Source: Flavobacterium sp.
Lineage (GTDB): Bacteria > Bacteroidota > Bacteroidia > Flavobacteriales > Flavobacteriaceae
Direction: 5' to 3'
Length of the DNA stretch: 51,266 bases
Assembly (NCBI GenBank): GCA_003497625.1
Contig: DNNO01000023.1
Location: 1 to 51,266, forward strand
Under the pieces are notes generated by a model. The model had not been told where the DNA came from, did not search any database, and saw only the letters and a list, made by a program, of their open reading frames with translations. Positions within the stretch are counted from its first letter, which is position 1. Each line of letters starts with the position of its first letter. This document shows positions 17,109 through 25,320 of the stretch, one piece after another. The position numbers and the translations under genes were made by a program.

Positions 17109-17723
17109 ATGGATTTTTCAGAAAACGATTTATACAAAACCATAGATTTTCCGTCGGAAGAAGTTTTACTCAAAGAAAAAAATAGCAAATTCTTTGGATA
17201 CGCTTTTCCTGTAACTTCTGAAGAAGATATAAAAGAAAATTTAGAACGTTTGCGAAAAGAACATTTTTCGGCACGTCATTGGTGTTATGCGTATCAAATT
17301 GGCACAGAGAAAATTCAATACCGTGCCAATGACGATGGTGAACCAAATAATAGCGCCGGAATGCCTATTTATGGACAAATTCAGTCATTTGAAGTTACAA
17401 ACGTGTTAGTTGTAGTGGTTCGTTATTTTGGTGGCGTAAAACTCGGCGTTGGCGGATTGATTTCAGCATACAAAACGGCCGCTCAAATGGCTTTAGAAAA
17501 TGCAACTATTGTTGAAAAAACAATTAATAAACATTTTATTATTTCATTTAGTTATGCACACATGAATAAAGTGATGCGAATTATTAAAGAGAAAAATCTT
17601 CAAATCGTTTCTCAAAAAATGGAAATGGATTGCGAAATTGAAATTTCTATCCGAAAAAAAAATGTCCAAAATTTATTGGACACTTTTGAAAGTTTGTATG
17701 AAATTAAATTAACCGAAATTTAA
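17109..17723 (+). CDS. YigZ/IMPACT family protein
   Basis: A 204-residue protein with the UPF0029 (IMPACT) N-terminal domain: ARHWCYAYQIG and DDGEPNNSAGMPIYGQI (about 57-95), then LVVVVRYFGGVKLGVGGLISAYKTAA (about 99-125), all very conserved in this family. The C-terminal domain (about 140-204) is the UPF0029 C-terminal ferredoxin-like part. Eukaryotic IMPACT inhibits GCN2; the bacterial role is poorly known, with a translation-related function suggested. It starts one base after the permease stop, so the four genes from ribD appear to be one operon. Confidence 0.94.
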   Translation: MDFSENDLYKTIDFPSEEVLLKEKNSKFFGYAFPVTSEEDIKENLERLRKEHFSARHWCYAYQIGTEKIQYRANDDGEPNNSAGMPIYGQIQSFEVTNVLVVVVRYFGGVKLGVGGLISAYKTAAQMALENATIVEKTINKHFIISFSYAHMNKVMRIIKEKNLQIVSQKMEMDCEIEISIRKKNVQNLLDTFESLYEIKLTEI

Positions 17724-17728
17724 AAATT

Positions 17729-18130
17729 TCACAACGCATTTATCTTCTCCGAAACATAATTTGGAGGTAACATTGGACGTCCTGTTTTCATGTCTACAAA
17801 CACCAACATGGAGTAGCCCGTTGTTAATAACTCATTCGCTTCATTATAGATTTCATAGTCAAATTCTATCTTAACAGAGGTCTGACTTTTAAATATTGTC
17901 TTAACCGTTAGTAAGTCATCATAGCGTGCTGGCTTTTTATAATTCATGGTTAAAGTAACTACAGGCAACATTACCCCGTTTTCTTCCATCCATTTGTAAG
18001 AAACCCCCATGTTTCTTAGCCATTCCACACGTCCCATTTCAAAATATTGTGCGTAATTTCCGTGATAAACGACTCCCATTTGATCTGTTTCCGCGTAACG
18101 CACACGAACTTGAAATTGATATTCCCTCAT
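17729..18130 (-). CDS. Acyl-CoA thioesterase, YbgC/FadM type (hot-dog fold)
   Basis: A 133-residue single hot-dog domain. The 4-hydroxybenzoyl-CoA thioesterase signature is visible near the N-terminus: VRYAETDQMGVVYHGNYAQYFEMGRVEWLRNMG (about 10-42), with the catalytic Asp in AETDQMG. It hydrolyses acyl-CoA thioesters in the cytoplasm; chain-length preference is unknown. It is convergent with the YigZ gene (5-bp gap) and divergent from dnaA. There is no tol-pal context as there is for E. coli ybgC. Confidence 0.93.
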   Translation of the reverse strand: MREYQFQVRVRYAETDQMGVVYHGNYAQYFEMGRVEWLRNMGVSYKWMEENGVMLPVVTLTMNYKKPARYDDLLTVKTIFKSQTSVKIEFDYEIYNEANELLTTGYSMLVFVDMKTGRPMLPPNYVSEKINAL

Positions 18131-18252
18131 ATTAAATCTATATTAAATTAACATTAAAAAAAATCTCTTAAGGCTTACAATATTTTTTTTTAAAAATCAA
18201 GTGCAAAAAAATTTTTTTTATAGAATTTTGTTCACATATTTGCTAACCCAAA

Positions 18253-18280
18253 TTATCCGAACAGAATATCCGTTCTGTTC
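18253..18280. promoter_or_regulatory. Inverted repeat with a degenerate DnaA-box-like site upstream of dnaA
   Basis: A perfect 8-bp inverted repeat, GAACAGAA (18259-18266) and TTCTGTTC (18273-18280), with a 6-bp spacer, lies 53 bp upstream of dnaA. It overlaps TTATCCGAA (18253-18261), two mismatches from the DnaA box TTATCCACA. It could be an operator for dnaA (autoregulation is common in bacteria). The rest of the 203-bp intergenic region (18131-18333) is AT-rich with poly-A and poly-T runs; I see no cluster of DnaA boxes. Confidence 0.45.
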
Positions 18281-18333
18281 ACTTTTGTAACCTATACAAA
18301 ACTAAAATAAACAAGTAATAATTAAATGAATTT

Positions 18334-19761
18334 ATGACGAAAACTGCGCAATCGGTATGGAATAACTGTCTGTCTTTCATAAAAGACAATATTCAAGATC
18401 AAGCTTACAAGACTTGGTTTGAACCTATACAGTCAGTTGAGCTAAACGATAACGCGTTGTCTATTCAGGTACCTAGTAAATTCTTCTACGAATGGTTAGA
18501 AGAGCACTATGTAAAATTATTAAAAGTAGCCCTAACTAAAGAATTAGGACCAGGCGCAAAGTTATTGTATAAAATTAAGATGGAAAACACTTATGGCAAT
18601 AAACTTCCATTTACTGAGCAAATTCCGAGTTATAATAGAACAGCGGTAAAACCTCAGGAAGTAGATGTGCCAATTGTGAATAAAAATCCAGAATTAAAAA
18701 ACCCTTTTGTTATTCCTGGAATTCGTAATTTAAAAATCGAATCACAACTAAACGCTAATTATAGTTTTGATAATTTCCTTGAAGGAGATTCGAACCGTTT
18801 AGCAAGAAGTGCTGGTATGGCTGTTGCTAATAAACCAGGTGGAACTTCATTCAACCCATTGCTAATTTTTGGCGGTGTTGGTTTAGGAAAAACACACTTA
18901 GCGCATGCTATTGGGGTTGAGATTAAAGATAAATATCCAGAAAAAACCGTGTTGTATATTTCGGCTGAAATATTCACACAACAATATATTGATTCGGTTA
19001 AGAAAAACACACGTAACGATTTTATTCACTTCTATCAATTAATTGATGTTTTGATTATTGACGACGTTCAATTCTTATCGGGTAAATCAGGAACACAAGA
19101 TGTATTTTTCCACATCTTCAATCACTTACACCAAAACGGAAAACAAGTAATTCTTACTTCTGATAAAGCACCTGTTGACATGCAAGATATTGAGCAACGC
19201 TTACTATCTCGTTTCAAATGGGGATTATCAGCTGAATTACACCAACCTGACTATGAAACGCGTATTTCTATCCTAAAAAATATTTTATATAGAGATGGAG
19301 TTGAAATGCCTGATGACATTATTGAATATGTTGCTAAAAACATTAAATCAAACGTTCGTGAATTAGAAGGCGCTATCATTTCTTTGATTGCACAATCTTC
19401 TTTTAACAAACGTGAAGTTACCATTGATTTAGCAAAACAGGTAGTTGAGAAATTCGTTAAAAACGTAAAACGTGAAATTTCAATTGATTACATTCAGAAA
19501 ATTGTATCTGATTATTTCCAATTGGATGTTGAAACTTTACAGTCAAAAACTAGAAAACGTCACGTTGTACAAGCTAGACAATTAGCGATGTTCTTTGCTA
19601 AGAAATTTACGAAAGCTTCTTTGGCAAACATTGGTTCGCAAATTGGAGACAGAGACCACGCAACGGTACTTCACGCTTGCAAAACAGTAGACAACTTAGT
19701 GACTACCGACAAACAATTTAGAAAATTCGTAGACGATATCAACAAGAAATTATCGCTGTAA
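18334..19761 (+). CDS. dnaA: Chromosomal replication initiator DnaA
   Basis: The initiator AAA+ ATPase that binds DnaA boxes and melts oriC. At 475 residues it is full length. Domain I is at about 1-85 (WNNCLSFIKDNIQDQAYKTWFEPI), followed by a short linker, then the AAA+ domain from about residue 125. It contains Walker A GGVGLGKTH, Walker B LIIDDVQFLSGK, the sensor and arginine-finger region EQRLLSRFKWG, and RELEGAI. The C-terminal helix-turn-helix has the DnaA signature IGDRDHATVLHACKTV. The phosphatase and RsmI-like genes follow with gaps of a few bases. In many Bacteroidota oriC is not next to dnaA, and I see no origin here. Confidence 0.99.
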   Translation: MTKTAQSVWNNCLSFIKDNIQDQAYKTWFEPIQSVELNDNALSIQVPSKFFYEWLEEHYVKLLKVALTKELGPGAKLLYKIKMENTYGNKLPFTEQIPSYNRTAVKPQEVDVPIVNKNPELKNPFVIPGIRNLKIESQLNANYSFDNFLEGDSNRLARSAGMAVANKPGGTSFNPLLIFGGVGLGKTHLAHAIGVEIKDKYPEKTVLYISAEIFTQQYIDSVKKNTRNDFIHFYQLIDVLIIDDVQFLSGKSGTQDVFFHIFNHLHQNGKQVILTSDKAPVDMQDIEQRLLSRFKWGLSAELHQPDYETRISILKNILYRDGVEMPDDIIEYVAKNIKSNVRELEGAIISLIAQSSFNKREVTIDLAKQVVEKFVKNVKREISIDYIQKIVSDYFQLDVETLQSKTRKRHVVQARQLAMFFAKKFTKASLANIGSQIGDRDHATVLHACKTVDNLVTTDKQFRKFVDDINKKLSL

Positions 19762-19764
19762 TTC

Positions 19765-20220
19765 ATGGCTTCTAAAATCTTAATGGTTTGCTTAGGAAAT
19801 ATTTGCCGTTCTCCTTTGGCAGAAGGTATTATGCGTTCTAAACTTTCAGAAGATTTCACAGTTGATTCAGCAGGAACTGGTGGTTGGCATGCAGGGCAAC
19901 AACCTGACAAACGTTCTATTTCAACTGCAAAGAATAGAGGTTTAGATATTACCAATCAAAGAGCAAGACAATTCAAAAAAAGTGATTTTGATACTTTTGA
20001 CCATATTTTTGTAATGGATAATTCCAATTACAAGGATGTTTTGGCGTTAGCTCCAAATGAAGAAGCAAAATTAAAAGTCAAACTGATTTTAAACGAAATT
20101 TTCCCAAATGAAAACGTTGACGTTCCCGACCCATATTATGGAGGTCAAGACGGATTTGAAAACGTTTTTGATATGTTAGACCAAGCTTGTGAGGAAATTG
20201 CAAGAAAACTTAAGAGATAA
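19765..20220 (+). CDS. Low-molecular-weight protein tyrosine phosphatase
   Basis: A 151-residue phosphatase with the P-loop CLGNICRSPLAEG (catalytic Cys9, Arg15) at the N-terminus, the usual STAGTGGWHAGQQPDKRS-type segment (here beginning DSAGTGGWH), and the acid loop DPYYGGQDGFENVFDM near residue 119 with the general-acid Asp. It removes phosphate from phosphotyrosine in proteins or from small phospho-substrates. It starts 3 bp after the dnaA stop, and the RsmI-like gene begins 4 bp after its own stop, so these three genes appear co-transcribed. Confidence 0.95.
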   Translation: MASKILMVCLGNICRSPLAEGIMRSKLSEDFTVDSAGTGGWHAGQQPDKRSISTAKNRGLDITNQRARQFKKSDFDTFDHIFVMDNSNYKDVLALAPNEEAKLKVKLILNEIFPNENVDVPDPYYGGQDGFENVFDMLDQACEEIARKLKR

Positions 20221-20224
20221 AATC

Positions 20225-20959
20225 ATGAAATCAACTGCTGCAGGCAAATTGTATTTAATTCCCATTACTTTATCCAATCCTGGAGAAACTACGGTAGTTC
20301 CTGAAGATGTTTTGCCTCAAACCATAAAAAGAACCATTGATTTTGTAGATTATTATATCGTTGAAAACGAGAAAACCGCTCGTAAATTCATAAAAAGCAT
20401 TCATCCCGAAAAAAAACAACCTGATTTAAAGATTTCGGTTTTAAATAAACACACAGAAATAGCTGAACATAACGAATTTATTCAACCTTTATTAAGAGGT
20501 GAAAACATCGGATTAATGAGTGAATCTGGTTGTCCTGGAATTGCCGATCCTGGCGCTGTTATTATAAAATTAGCACATGAAAAAGGAATTCAGGTAGTAC
20601 CTTTAGTTGGTCCGAGTTCAATTTTATTAGCTCTAATGGCAAGTGGAATGAACGGACAAAGTTTTGCTTTCAATGGGTATTTACCTATTGACAAAAACGA
20701 TAAAAAGCAAGCGTTGAAAAATTTCGAACGTATATCGCAAGATAAAAATCAGTCGCAATTGTTTATTGAAACTCCTTATCGAAATAATAAATTAATGGAG
20801 GATTTGTTGCAAATTTTACAACCAAGTACCTATTTATGTGTGGCTTGTGATATTACGTTACCAACAGAATACATAAAAACCAAAACGGTTAACGAATGGA
20901 AAAAAGAAAAGGCCGATTTACATAATCGACCTTGTATTTTTATTATTCACAAAATGTAA
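20225..20959 (+). CDS. RsmI-like SAM-dependent methyltransferase (tetrapyrrole methylase fold)
   Basis: A 244-residue enzyme of the tetrapyrrole-methylase fold close to RsmI, which 2'-O-methylates C1402 of 16S rRNA. Visible: KLYLIPITLSNPGE at the start, LMSESGCPGIADPGAVIIKLAHEKGIQVVPLVGPSSILLALMASGMNGQSFAFNGYLP (about 98-155), typical of the family, and LFIETPYRNNKLMEDLL near residue 178. The start used is the ATG at 20225; a start at 20189 would overlap the phosphatase gene. It is shorter than E. coli RsmI (286 residues), a form common in Bacteroidota, where two RsmI paralogues may exist, so I leave out the gene symbol. Confidence 0.88.
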   Translation: MKSTAAGKLYLIPITLSNPGETTVVPEDVLPQTIKRTIDFVDYYIVENEKTARKFIKSIHPEKKQPDLKISVLNKHTEIAEHNEFIQPLLRGENIGLMSESGCPGIADPGAVIIKLAHEKGIQVVPLVGPSSILLALMASGMNGQSFAFNGYLPIDKNDKKQALKNFERISQDKNQSQLFIETPYRNNKLMEDLLQILQPSTYLCVACDITLPTEYIKTKTVNEWKKEKADLHNRPCIFIIHKM

Positions 20960-20961
20960 AA

Positions 20962-21609
20962 TTACTCTAAATTCACTTTAGCATTTGCATCTGCTTCAAT
21001 GTGCGAAATATCGTAATTTGAAAATTTTCTGATGTAGCTTGATAACGATGTTCCAAAACCATCTTTGAAACCATTACGTCCATTACTTCTTAGATATTTC
21101 TTTACCGAACCTGCACCACCTAAATGTGCTGCTGCAACTAAACCTGATTCTGTAATTTCAACACCATTAATAATTCTTCCTGAGTATTTTTGAATTTCTT
21201 TACGCAATTCCCATTTGTTACGAGCAATTAAAGCTTCAAAAGCCTTGTCTTGCCATACAGCATTACGTAAAAATTCTTGAAAATCATAAACACCTACAGT
21301 GCGTAATGTACTTCTACCAAATTGGTATTTACCCATGTATCCGTATGGATTCACTAAATGTAAAATACCTCTTGACTCTTTGTAAGCCATTTTTTGAGCA
21401 AAACCAGCAAATGATTTACCAACGTGTGGTACTTTAACTGGTATAATTACTTCTTCGTTTTCGTATTCATTTGGAACGTGGTATTTTATTACCTCTGAGT
21501 TCGACAAATGAAATCCTTCCAATTTTTCTTCTTTAAAGGTTATAAAACCTGAAGAAACGACTAAAACTAGGAGTGTCAATCCTATAAAGTAAGACCTTTT
21601 TTTTATCAT
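20962..21609 (-). CDS. Membrane-anchored lysozyme/transglycosylase-like protein
   Basis: A 215-residue exported protein with an N-terminal signal anchor (YFIGLTLLVLVVSSGFITF, about 7-25). It has a lysozyme-like domain containing FAQKMAYKESRGILHLVNPYGYMGKYQFGRSTLRTVG (about 70-106), where the Glu in AYKESRG and the GKYQFG segment match SLT/lysozyme folds; GLVAAAHLGGAGSVKKYLRSNG (about 160) is also typical of this fold. It probably cleaves peptidoglycan. It is convergent with the RsmI-like gene (2-bp gap). A strong -7 box lies 47 bp upstream. Confidence 0.8.
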   Translation of the reverse strand: MIKKRSYFIGLTLLVLVVSSGFITFKEEKLEGFHLSNSEVIKYHVPNEYENEEVIIPVKVPHVGKSFAGFAQKMAYKESRGILHLVNPYGYMGKYQFGRSTLRTVGVYDFQEFLRNAVWQDKAFEALIARNKWELRKEIQKYSGRIINGVEITESGLVAAAHLGGAGSVKKYLRSNGRNGFKDGFGTSLSSYIRKFSNYDISHIEADANAKVNLE

Positions 21610-21655
21610 GAATTGTTATTTCTCAGCGTCTGTCACCCATCTGAAATTACCGATG

Positions 21656-21663
21656 CAAATATA
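21656..21663 (-). promoter_or_regulatory. -7 promoter box for the lysozyme-like gene
   Basis: CAAATATA on the plus strand reads TATATTTG on the minus strand, an exact TAnnTTTG box 47 bp upstream of the ATG at 21609. No obvious TTTG -33 element is at the expected distance. Confidence 0.45.
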
Positions 21664-21705
21664 CAAAAAAAATTATAATATTGATTTACAGCATGTTAAT
21701 CTTTT

Positions 21706-22758
21706 CTAAAAGTAGATGAAGTGTGCTTTAACTCCGTTAAAATCATCGTATTGCAAAGTTGGTGCAGGGATTTTTAGCGTGTTAAAAACCGAGAAAAGTG
21801 ACTTTAAAAAGTGAGATTTTGTTTCAATCTTAGTCAAATCGATATCAAAACTGAGGTAAAATTGACGATATGGGTTTTGAAAAACACTATATTGAATGGC
21901 TTCTGCGTCTTTTCCATACAGCATGCCTTCTCCACCGTAACCAAAAGCTAGATTTAACCATTTTGGAGTAAAACTATCTTTGGTAAATGATTGTATGTTA
22001 AACGACAACCAATACGTTTGGCCGTTGTAATCTTTTAAAATTTGTTCATTTAAAGAAGTCCCTAGTGTTTCCGGACGTTGTGACGCGAATTTGGTTTGAT
22101 GAAAGGAGAATTTTGGAGTAATTCGTTGTTCATTCCAAAGTAGTTCTTGAGAAACATAAAGAGCTGTTCCAGATACATTTGCAATAATATCGCCAGATGA
22201 TGCTCCCCATTCTTGTGAAAACCCATCAAAAACCTCAACTACGGTTAAAAAGCCTAATCCAAGAGTGGAACCATAAATTAGTTGTTCTTTTTTTGAAGCA
22301 CCGCTCCAATGCAACATTTCAGCTCCTAGCCTTCCCAAATGATAGGTAGAATATAGGTGTCCTAACTTATCCATTTGCAACCACTGATTATTATCGTTGA
22401 TGAAATGGAAACTCGATTTTGGATAATCTTTGTACCAAAGTTGGTTTAAACCAATTAAAGTAACTCCTAAAGCCACCGATTCACCAACATATACGCCAGT
22501 TCTTCTTGGTTTATTTAGTGTATCAGAAGGTTTTAAGAAATTAATACTATCTGATTGCGCCTGAGAAAAAACAGACACAAACAAAAAAATGGACAGCCAG
22601 CTAGCTCTGATTAACTCACTAATTTTATATTTGTTATTGGTGTTCGTTGAATTAGCATTTGAAGAGAAAATCCTGTTATTGTGAGATTGCTTCGCAAGCT
22701 CGCAATGACAGATTGCAACGAAAAGCAGGAACATGGAAACCAAAAAAGCCCAAGCCAT
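21706..22758 (-). CDS. DUF2279 family protein (YfiM-like)
   Basis: A 350-residue DUF2279 protein. The family core is clear: YVGESVALGVTLIGLNQLWYKDYPKSSFHFINDNNQWLQMDKLGHLYSTYHLGRLGAEMLHWSG (about 85-150), then FLTVVEVFDGFSQEWGASSGDIIANVSGTALYVSQELLW. The function is unknown; related YfiM is a lipoprotein. Two hydrophobic segments precede the core: MAWAFLVSMFLLFVAIC at the start and WLSIFLFVSVFSQAQ at about 54-68. The second looks like the true signal peptide end. Between them lie about 35 polar residues, part of which is encoded by a dispersed palindromic repeat (22681-22710), suggesting an in-frame insertion between start codon and signal sequence. No better start codon lies downstream. It starts 12 bp after the mltG stop. 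Confidence 0.85.
   Translation of the reverse strand: MAWAFLVSMFLLFVAICHCELAKQSHNNRIFSSNANSTNTNNKYKISELIRASWLSIFLFVSVFSQAQSDSINFLKPSDTLNKPRRTGVYVGESVALGVTLIGLNQLWYKDYPKSSFHFINDNNQWLQMDKLGHLYSTYHLGRLGAEMLHWSGASKKEQLIYGSTLGLGFLTVVEVFDGFSQEWGASSGDIIANVSGTALYVSQELLWNEQRITPKFSFHQTKFASQRPETLGTSLNEQILKDYNGQTYWLSFNIQSFTKDSFTPKWLNLAFGYGGEGMLYGKDAEAIQYSVFQNPYRQFYLSFDIDLTKIETKSHFLKSLFSVFNTLKIPAPTLQYDDFNGVKAHFIYF
22681..22710. repeat. Dispersed palindromic repeat inside the DUF2279 gene
   Basis: An imperfect palindrome with outer arms ATTGC (22686-22690) and GCAAT (22711 side) around TTCGCAAGCTC. It resembles the 'cattgcgag...gaagcaatc' dispersed repeat that I recall as common between genes in Flavobacterium. 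Here it lies in frame near the 5' end of a coding sequence and yields the residues CHCELAKQSH. Confidence 0.65.
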
Positions 22759-22770
22759 TCGCTTTAGAAA

Positions 22771-23811
22771 TTATCGGTTGATACCTAATTTGCTAACCCA
22801 CTCAGCATATTTTTTGGCATTTACTTGATGTGCTTCGTAGCTTGAAGCAAAGGCATGATAACCTGGTTTATCTGGATTTGCGCAGAAATAAATATAATCG
22901 TGTTTTTCCGAATTTAAAACCGCATCGATAGCCGAAACATCAGGCATAGCGATTGGTCCAGGAGGTAATCCTTTGTTGATATATGTATTGTAAGGGGAAT
23001 TTATTCGTAAATCGTTAAAGAAAACACGTTTGATTTCTTGGTCAAAATCGCCCGAACGCTTTTTAATCGCGTAAATAATGGTTGGGTCAGCCTGAAGTGG
23101 CATATCTTGTTTCAAGCGGTTTAAATAAACGCCAGCAACTGTTGGTCTTTCATCTACTTTTGCTGTTTCTTTATGTACAATTGAGGCTAAAGTATATACT
23201 TGAATTGGAGTTAATCCTAACGCTTTTGCTTTTTCTGTACGCTCATTATTCCAAAAAATTCGGTATTCTTTTGCTAATTTTTGAGCAATTTTGTCCGCCG
23301 GTGTATTCCAATAGAACTCGTATGTATTAGGAATAAAAAGCGCTAAAATGGTTTCTTCCGTTAAGCCATTCTCTTCCATAAAAGGTGTATTGGTAAACGC
23401 TACATCTAATTTTAAACTATCAGGTTCTAATTGGGTAGCCAAACGTTGTACTAACTTACCTAACGTTTCTTGGTTGTTAAAAGCTACTTTTACAGGAACA
23501 TTTAAACGTAAACTTCTTACCATATCAAAACTGGTCATGTCTTTTTTGAAAAGAAACTTTCCTGCTTTAACATTTGTACTATAATTTCTTGATGTGGCAA
23601 CAAAATCAAATTTTTCAAAATCTTTGATGAATGGTTTTACAATTTCGGTTACTTGTTCATAAGTTGAATTCGTAGGAATGTAAACATAAACCTCGTTTTG
23701 AGAAAATTGAGTATTTGGTGTAAAGGCTTTGAAATATACATAAACACCAACAGCAGTTGCAACTACAATTCCGGCAACAGCGATTATTGAAATTATTTTT
23801 TTTACGTTCAA
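22771..23811 (-). CDS. mltG: Endolytic transglycosylase MltG
   Basis: The membrane-anchored lytic transglycosylase that cleaves nascent glycan strands and is thought to set their length. At 346 residues it is of normal length. An N-terminal transmembrane helix (about 5-28, IISIIAVAGIVVATAVGVYVYF) is followed by a LysM-like region (YVYIPTNSTYEQVTEIV) and the YceG catalytic domain with VYTLASIVHKETAKVDERPTVAGVYLNRLKQDMPLQADPTIIYA (about 206-250), where the Glu of HKETAK is catalytic, and YNTYINKGLPPGPIAMPD. The start is TTG at 23811, chosen because it precedes the helix and no ATG is suitably placed. It is followed by the DUF2279 gene and preceded by a GNAT gene, both on the same strand. Confidence 0.96.
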   Translation of the reverse strand: MNVKKIISIIAVAGIVVATAVGVYVYFKAFTPNTQFSQNEVYVYIPTNSTYEQVTEIVKPFIKDFEKFDFVATSRNYSTNVKAGKFLFKKDMTSFDMVRSLRLNVPVKVAFNNQETLGKLVQRLATQLEPDSLKLDVAFTNTPFMEENGLTEETILALFIPNTYEFYWNTPADKIAQKLAKEYRIFWNNERTEKAKALGLTPIQVYTLASIVHKETAKVDERPTVAGVYLNRLKQDMPLQADPTIIYAIKKRSGDFDQEIKRVFFNDLRINSPYNTYINKGLPPGPIAMPDVSAIDAVLNSEKHDYIYFCANPDKPGYHAFASSYEAHQVNAKKYAEWVSKLGINR

Positions 23812-23822
23812 GGGATTATTTT

Positions 23823-24353
23823 TTAAATGTGATTGATTAATTGATATAAAATTTCGTCTTTAAAAATGTTGTTTACTTTTATCCAATCTTTTTTTACTCC
23901 AATTTTTTGAAAGCCAAATTTAGTAAAAAGTTGTAAACTAATTTCATTATCGCTTCCAATATTTGCATACAATTGATGCAATTGCAATTGATTGAATGCA
24001 TAATTGATTACAAGTTGCAATGCTTCAGAACCAATTCCTGAATTTCTATTACTTTCACTTGAAATTACAATCCCAACTCCGGCTCGATTGTTTTTCGGAT
24101 CAAAATCAAATAAATCAATTAATCCTACTGCTTCAAAAGTATCATTTAAGCAAATAGCTAAGCGCAATTGTTTGGCTTCATAAATATCCTGATGTGCATT
24201 TTCTAAATATTGTCGAATTAGAAATCGACTATAAGGCGTTTGTGTGTTACTCACATCCCAAACTGATTCGTTGTTTTCTATGGCATAGATAAACTCTAAA
24301 TCTTCGGGTTCGAGTGCTCGAAGGTATATGTTAGTTCCTTTTAATGTTATCAT
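23823..24353 (-). CDS. GNAT family N-acetyltransferase (RimJ/RimL type)
   Basis: A 176-residue GNAT protein of the RimJ/RimL-like group: the opening MITLKGTNIYLRALEPEDLEFIYAIENNESVW is typical, motif A is NRAGVGIVISSESNRNSGIGSEALQLVINYAFNQLQLHQLYANIGSDNEISLQLFTKFGF (about 92-150). It could acetylate a protein N-terminus, spermidine or another amine; the substrate is unknown. The start is the ATG at 24353; an in-frame TTG two codons earlier lies in a 12-bp repeat. It is transcribed towards mltG with an 11-bp gap and away from dapF's 3' end on the same strand. Confidence 0.9.
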   Translation of the reverse strand: MITLKGTNIYLRALEPEDLEFIYAIENNESVWDVSNTQTPYSRFLIRQYLENAHQDIYEAKQLRLAICLNDTFEAVGLIDLFDFDPKNNRAGVGIVISSESNRNSGIGSEALQLVINYAFNQLQLHQLYANIGSDNEISLQLFTKFGFQKIGVKKDWIKVNNIFKDEILYQLINHI

Positions 24354-24354
24354 T

Positions 24355-24390
24355 TTCAATTACAAGTTCAAATACAAGTTCAAAAATCAA
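24355..24390. repeat. 12-bp tandem repeat in the leader of the GNAT gene
   Basis: TTCAATTACAAG and TTCAAATACAAG in tandem (24355-24378), followed by a partial third copy TTCAAAAATC. A closely similar unit, TTCAATTATAAG then TTCAA, lies directly upstream of the small membrane protein start at 9851-9867, in the same orientation relative to its gene. Confidence 0.6.
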
Positions 24391-24407
24391 AAATCGTTAC
24401 TCTTCAA

Positions 24408-25196
24408 TCAAAAATCTAAATCAATCTTTCCTTCAAAAACAAAAGTCGCTGGTCCGATTAAGAAAACATTAGTGTATTTTCCGTTATCTACGTCAAATTG
24501 TACTTTTAATTTTCCGCCTTCTACGTTTAAATCTATGATGTTATTATTTGTTTTTCCGGTTTGATGCATCGCGATAGCTACTGCTGTTACACCTGTTCCA
24601 CACGACAAAGTTTCATCTTCAACGCCTCGCTCGTAGGTGCGAACTGCAAAAATGTCATTTGCTAATTGGTGTACAAAATTGACATTACTTCCCGCTTTTC
24701 CATACAAATCAGAATAACGAATTTTAGCGCCTTCTGTTTTAATATCTAATTCTACTAAATTATCTACCAATTGCACATGATGTGGTGAACCTGTATTCAA
24801 AAAGGTATAATCTTCATATTGATTAACTGTATCAACATCTTTCATTTGAAGCGCTATGATTCCTTCAGCATCGATAGTTGCGTAATGATATCCATCTACG
24901 GCTTCAAACTCGGCTTTGCTTTCGATAACGCCCATTTGTTTGGCAAAAGCCACTAGACATCTACCTCCATTTCCACACATCGAACTTTCATTTCCGTCCG
25001 AATTATAATAGGTCATTTTAAAATCATATTGTGGATGATTTTCTAACAAAATCAAACCATCACCACCTATGCCAAATCTTCTGTCACATAATTGTGCTAC
25101 CAGTTTAGTATTATTTTTAGGAAAAAAATCAGTACGATTATCAATCATAACAAAATCATTTCCTGTTCCTTGATATTTATAAAAGGTAAGTTGCAT
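24408..25196 (-). CDS. dapF: Diaminopimelate epimerase
   Basis: Converts LL-diaminopimelate to the meso form for lysine and peptidoglycan synthesis. At 262 residues it is of normal length. Both active-site cysteine loops are present: SSMCGNGGRCLVAFAK (about 70-85, Cys in MCGNGGRC) and DETLSCGTGVTAVAIAM (about 200, Cys in SCGTG). FYKYQGTGNDFVMID at the start is the family signature. The upstream region carries a minus-strand TACTTTTG -7-like box (CAAAAGTA, 25214-25221). dapB lies about 22 kb away in the window, so the pathway genes are scattered. Confidence 0.97.
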   Translation of the reverse strand: MQLTFYKYQGTGNDFVMIDNRTDFFPKNNTKLVAQLCDRRFGIGGDGLILLENHPQYDFKMTYYNSDGNESSMCGNGGRCLVAFAKQMGVIESKAEFEAVDGYHYATIDAEGIIALQMKDVDTVNQYEDYTFLNTGSPHHVQLVDNLVELDIKTEGAKIRYSDLYGKAGSNVNFVHQLANDIFAVRTYERGVEDETLSCGTGVTAVAIAMHQTGKTNNNIIDLNVEGGKLKVQFDVDNGKYTNVFLIGPATFVFEGKIDLDF

Positions 25197-25320
25197 TGTG
25201 TAATTAATTTATACAAAAGTACGAATTATTAATAAGATGTTAAACATTGTTAATCGAGCGTTAAAGTGATTTTTTGGAATATTTTTTGTTATAATTTTGA
25301 GTGAACAAAAATTAATACAT

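Noticed and set aside
18131-18333. Chromosome origin (oriC) next to dnaA
   Set aside because: Only one DnaA-box-like site with two mismatches is seen, with no cluster of boxes or AT-rich repeat typical of an origin.
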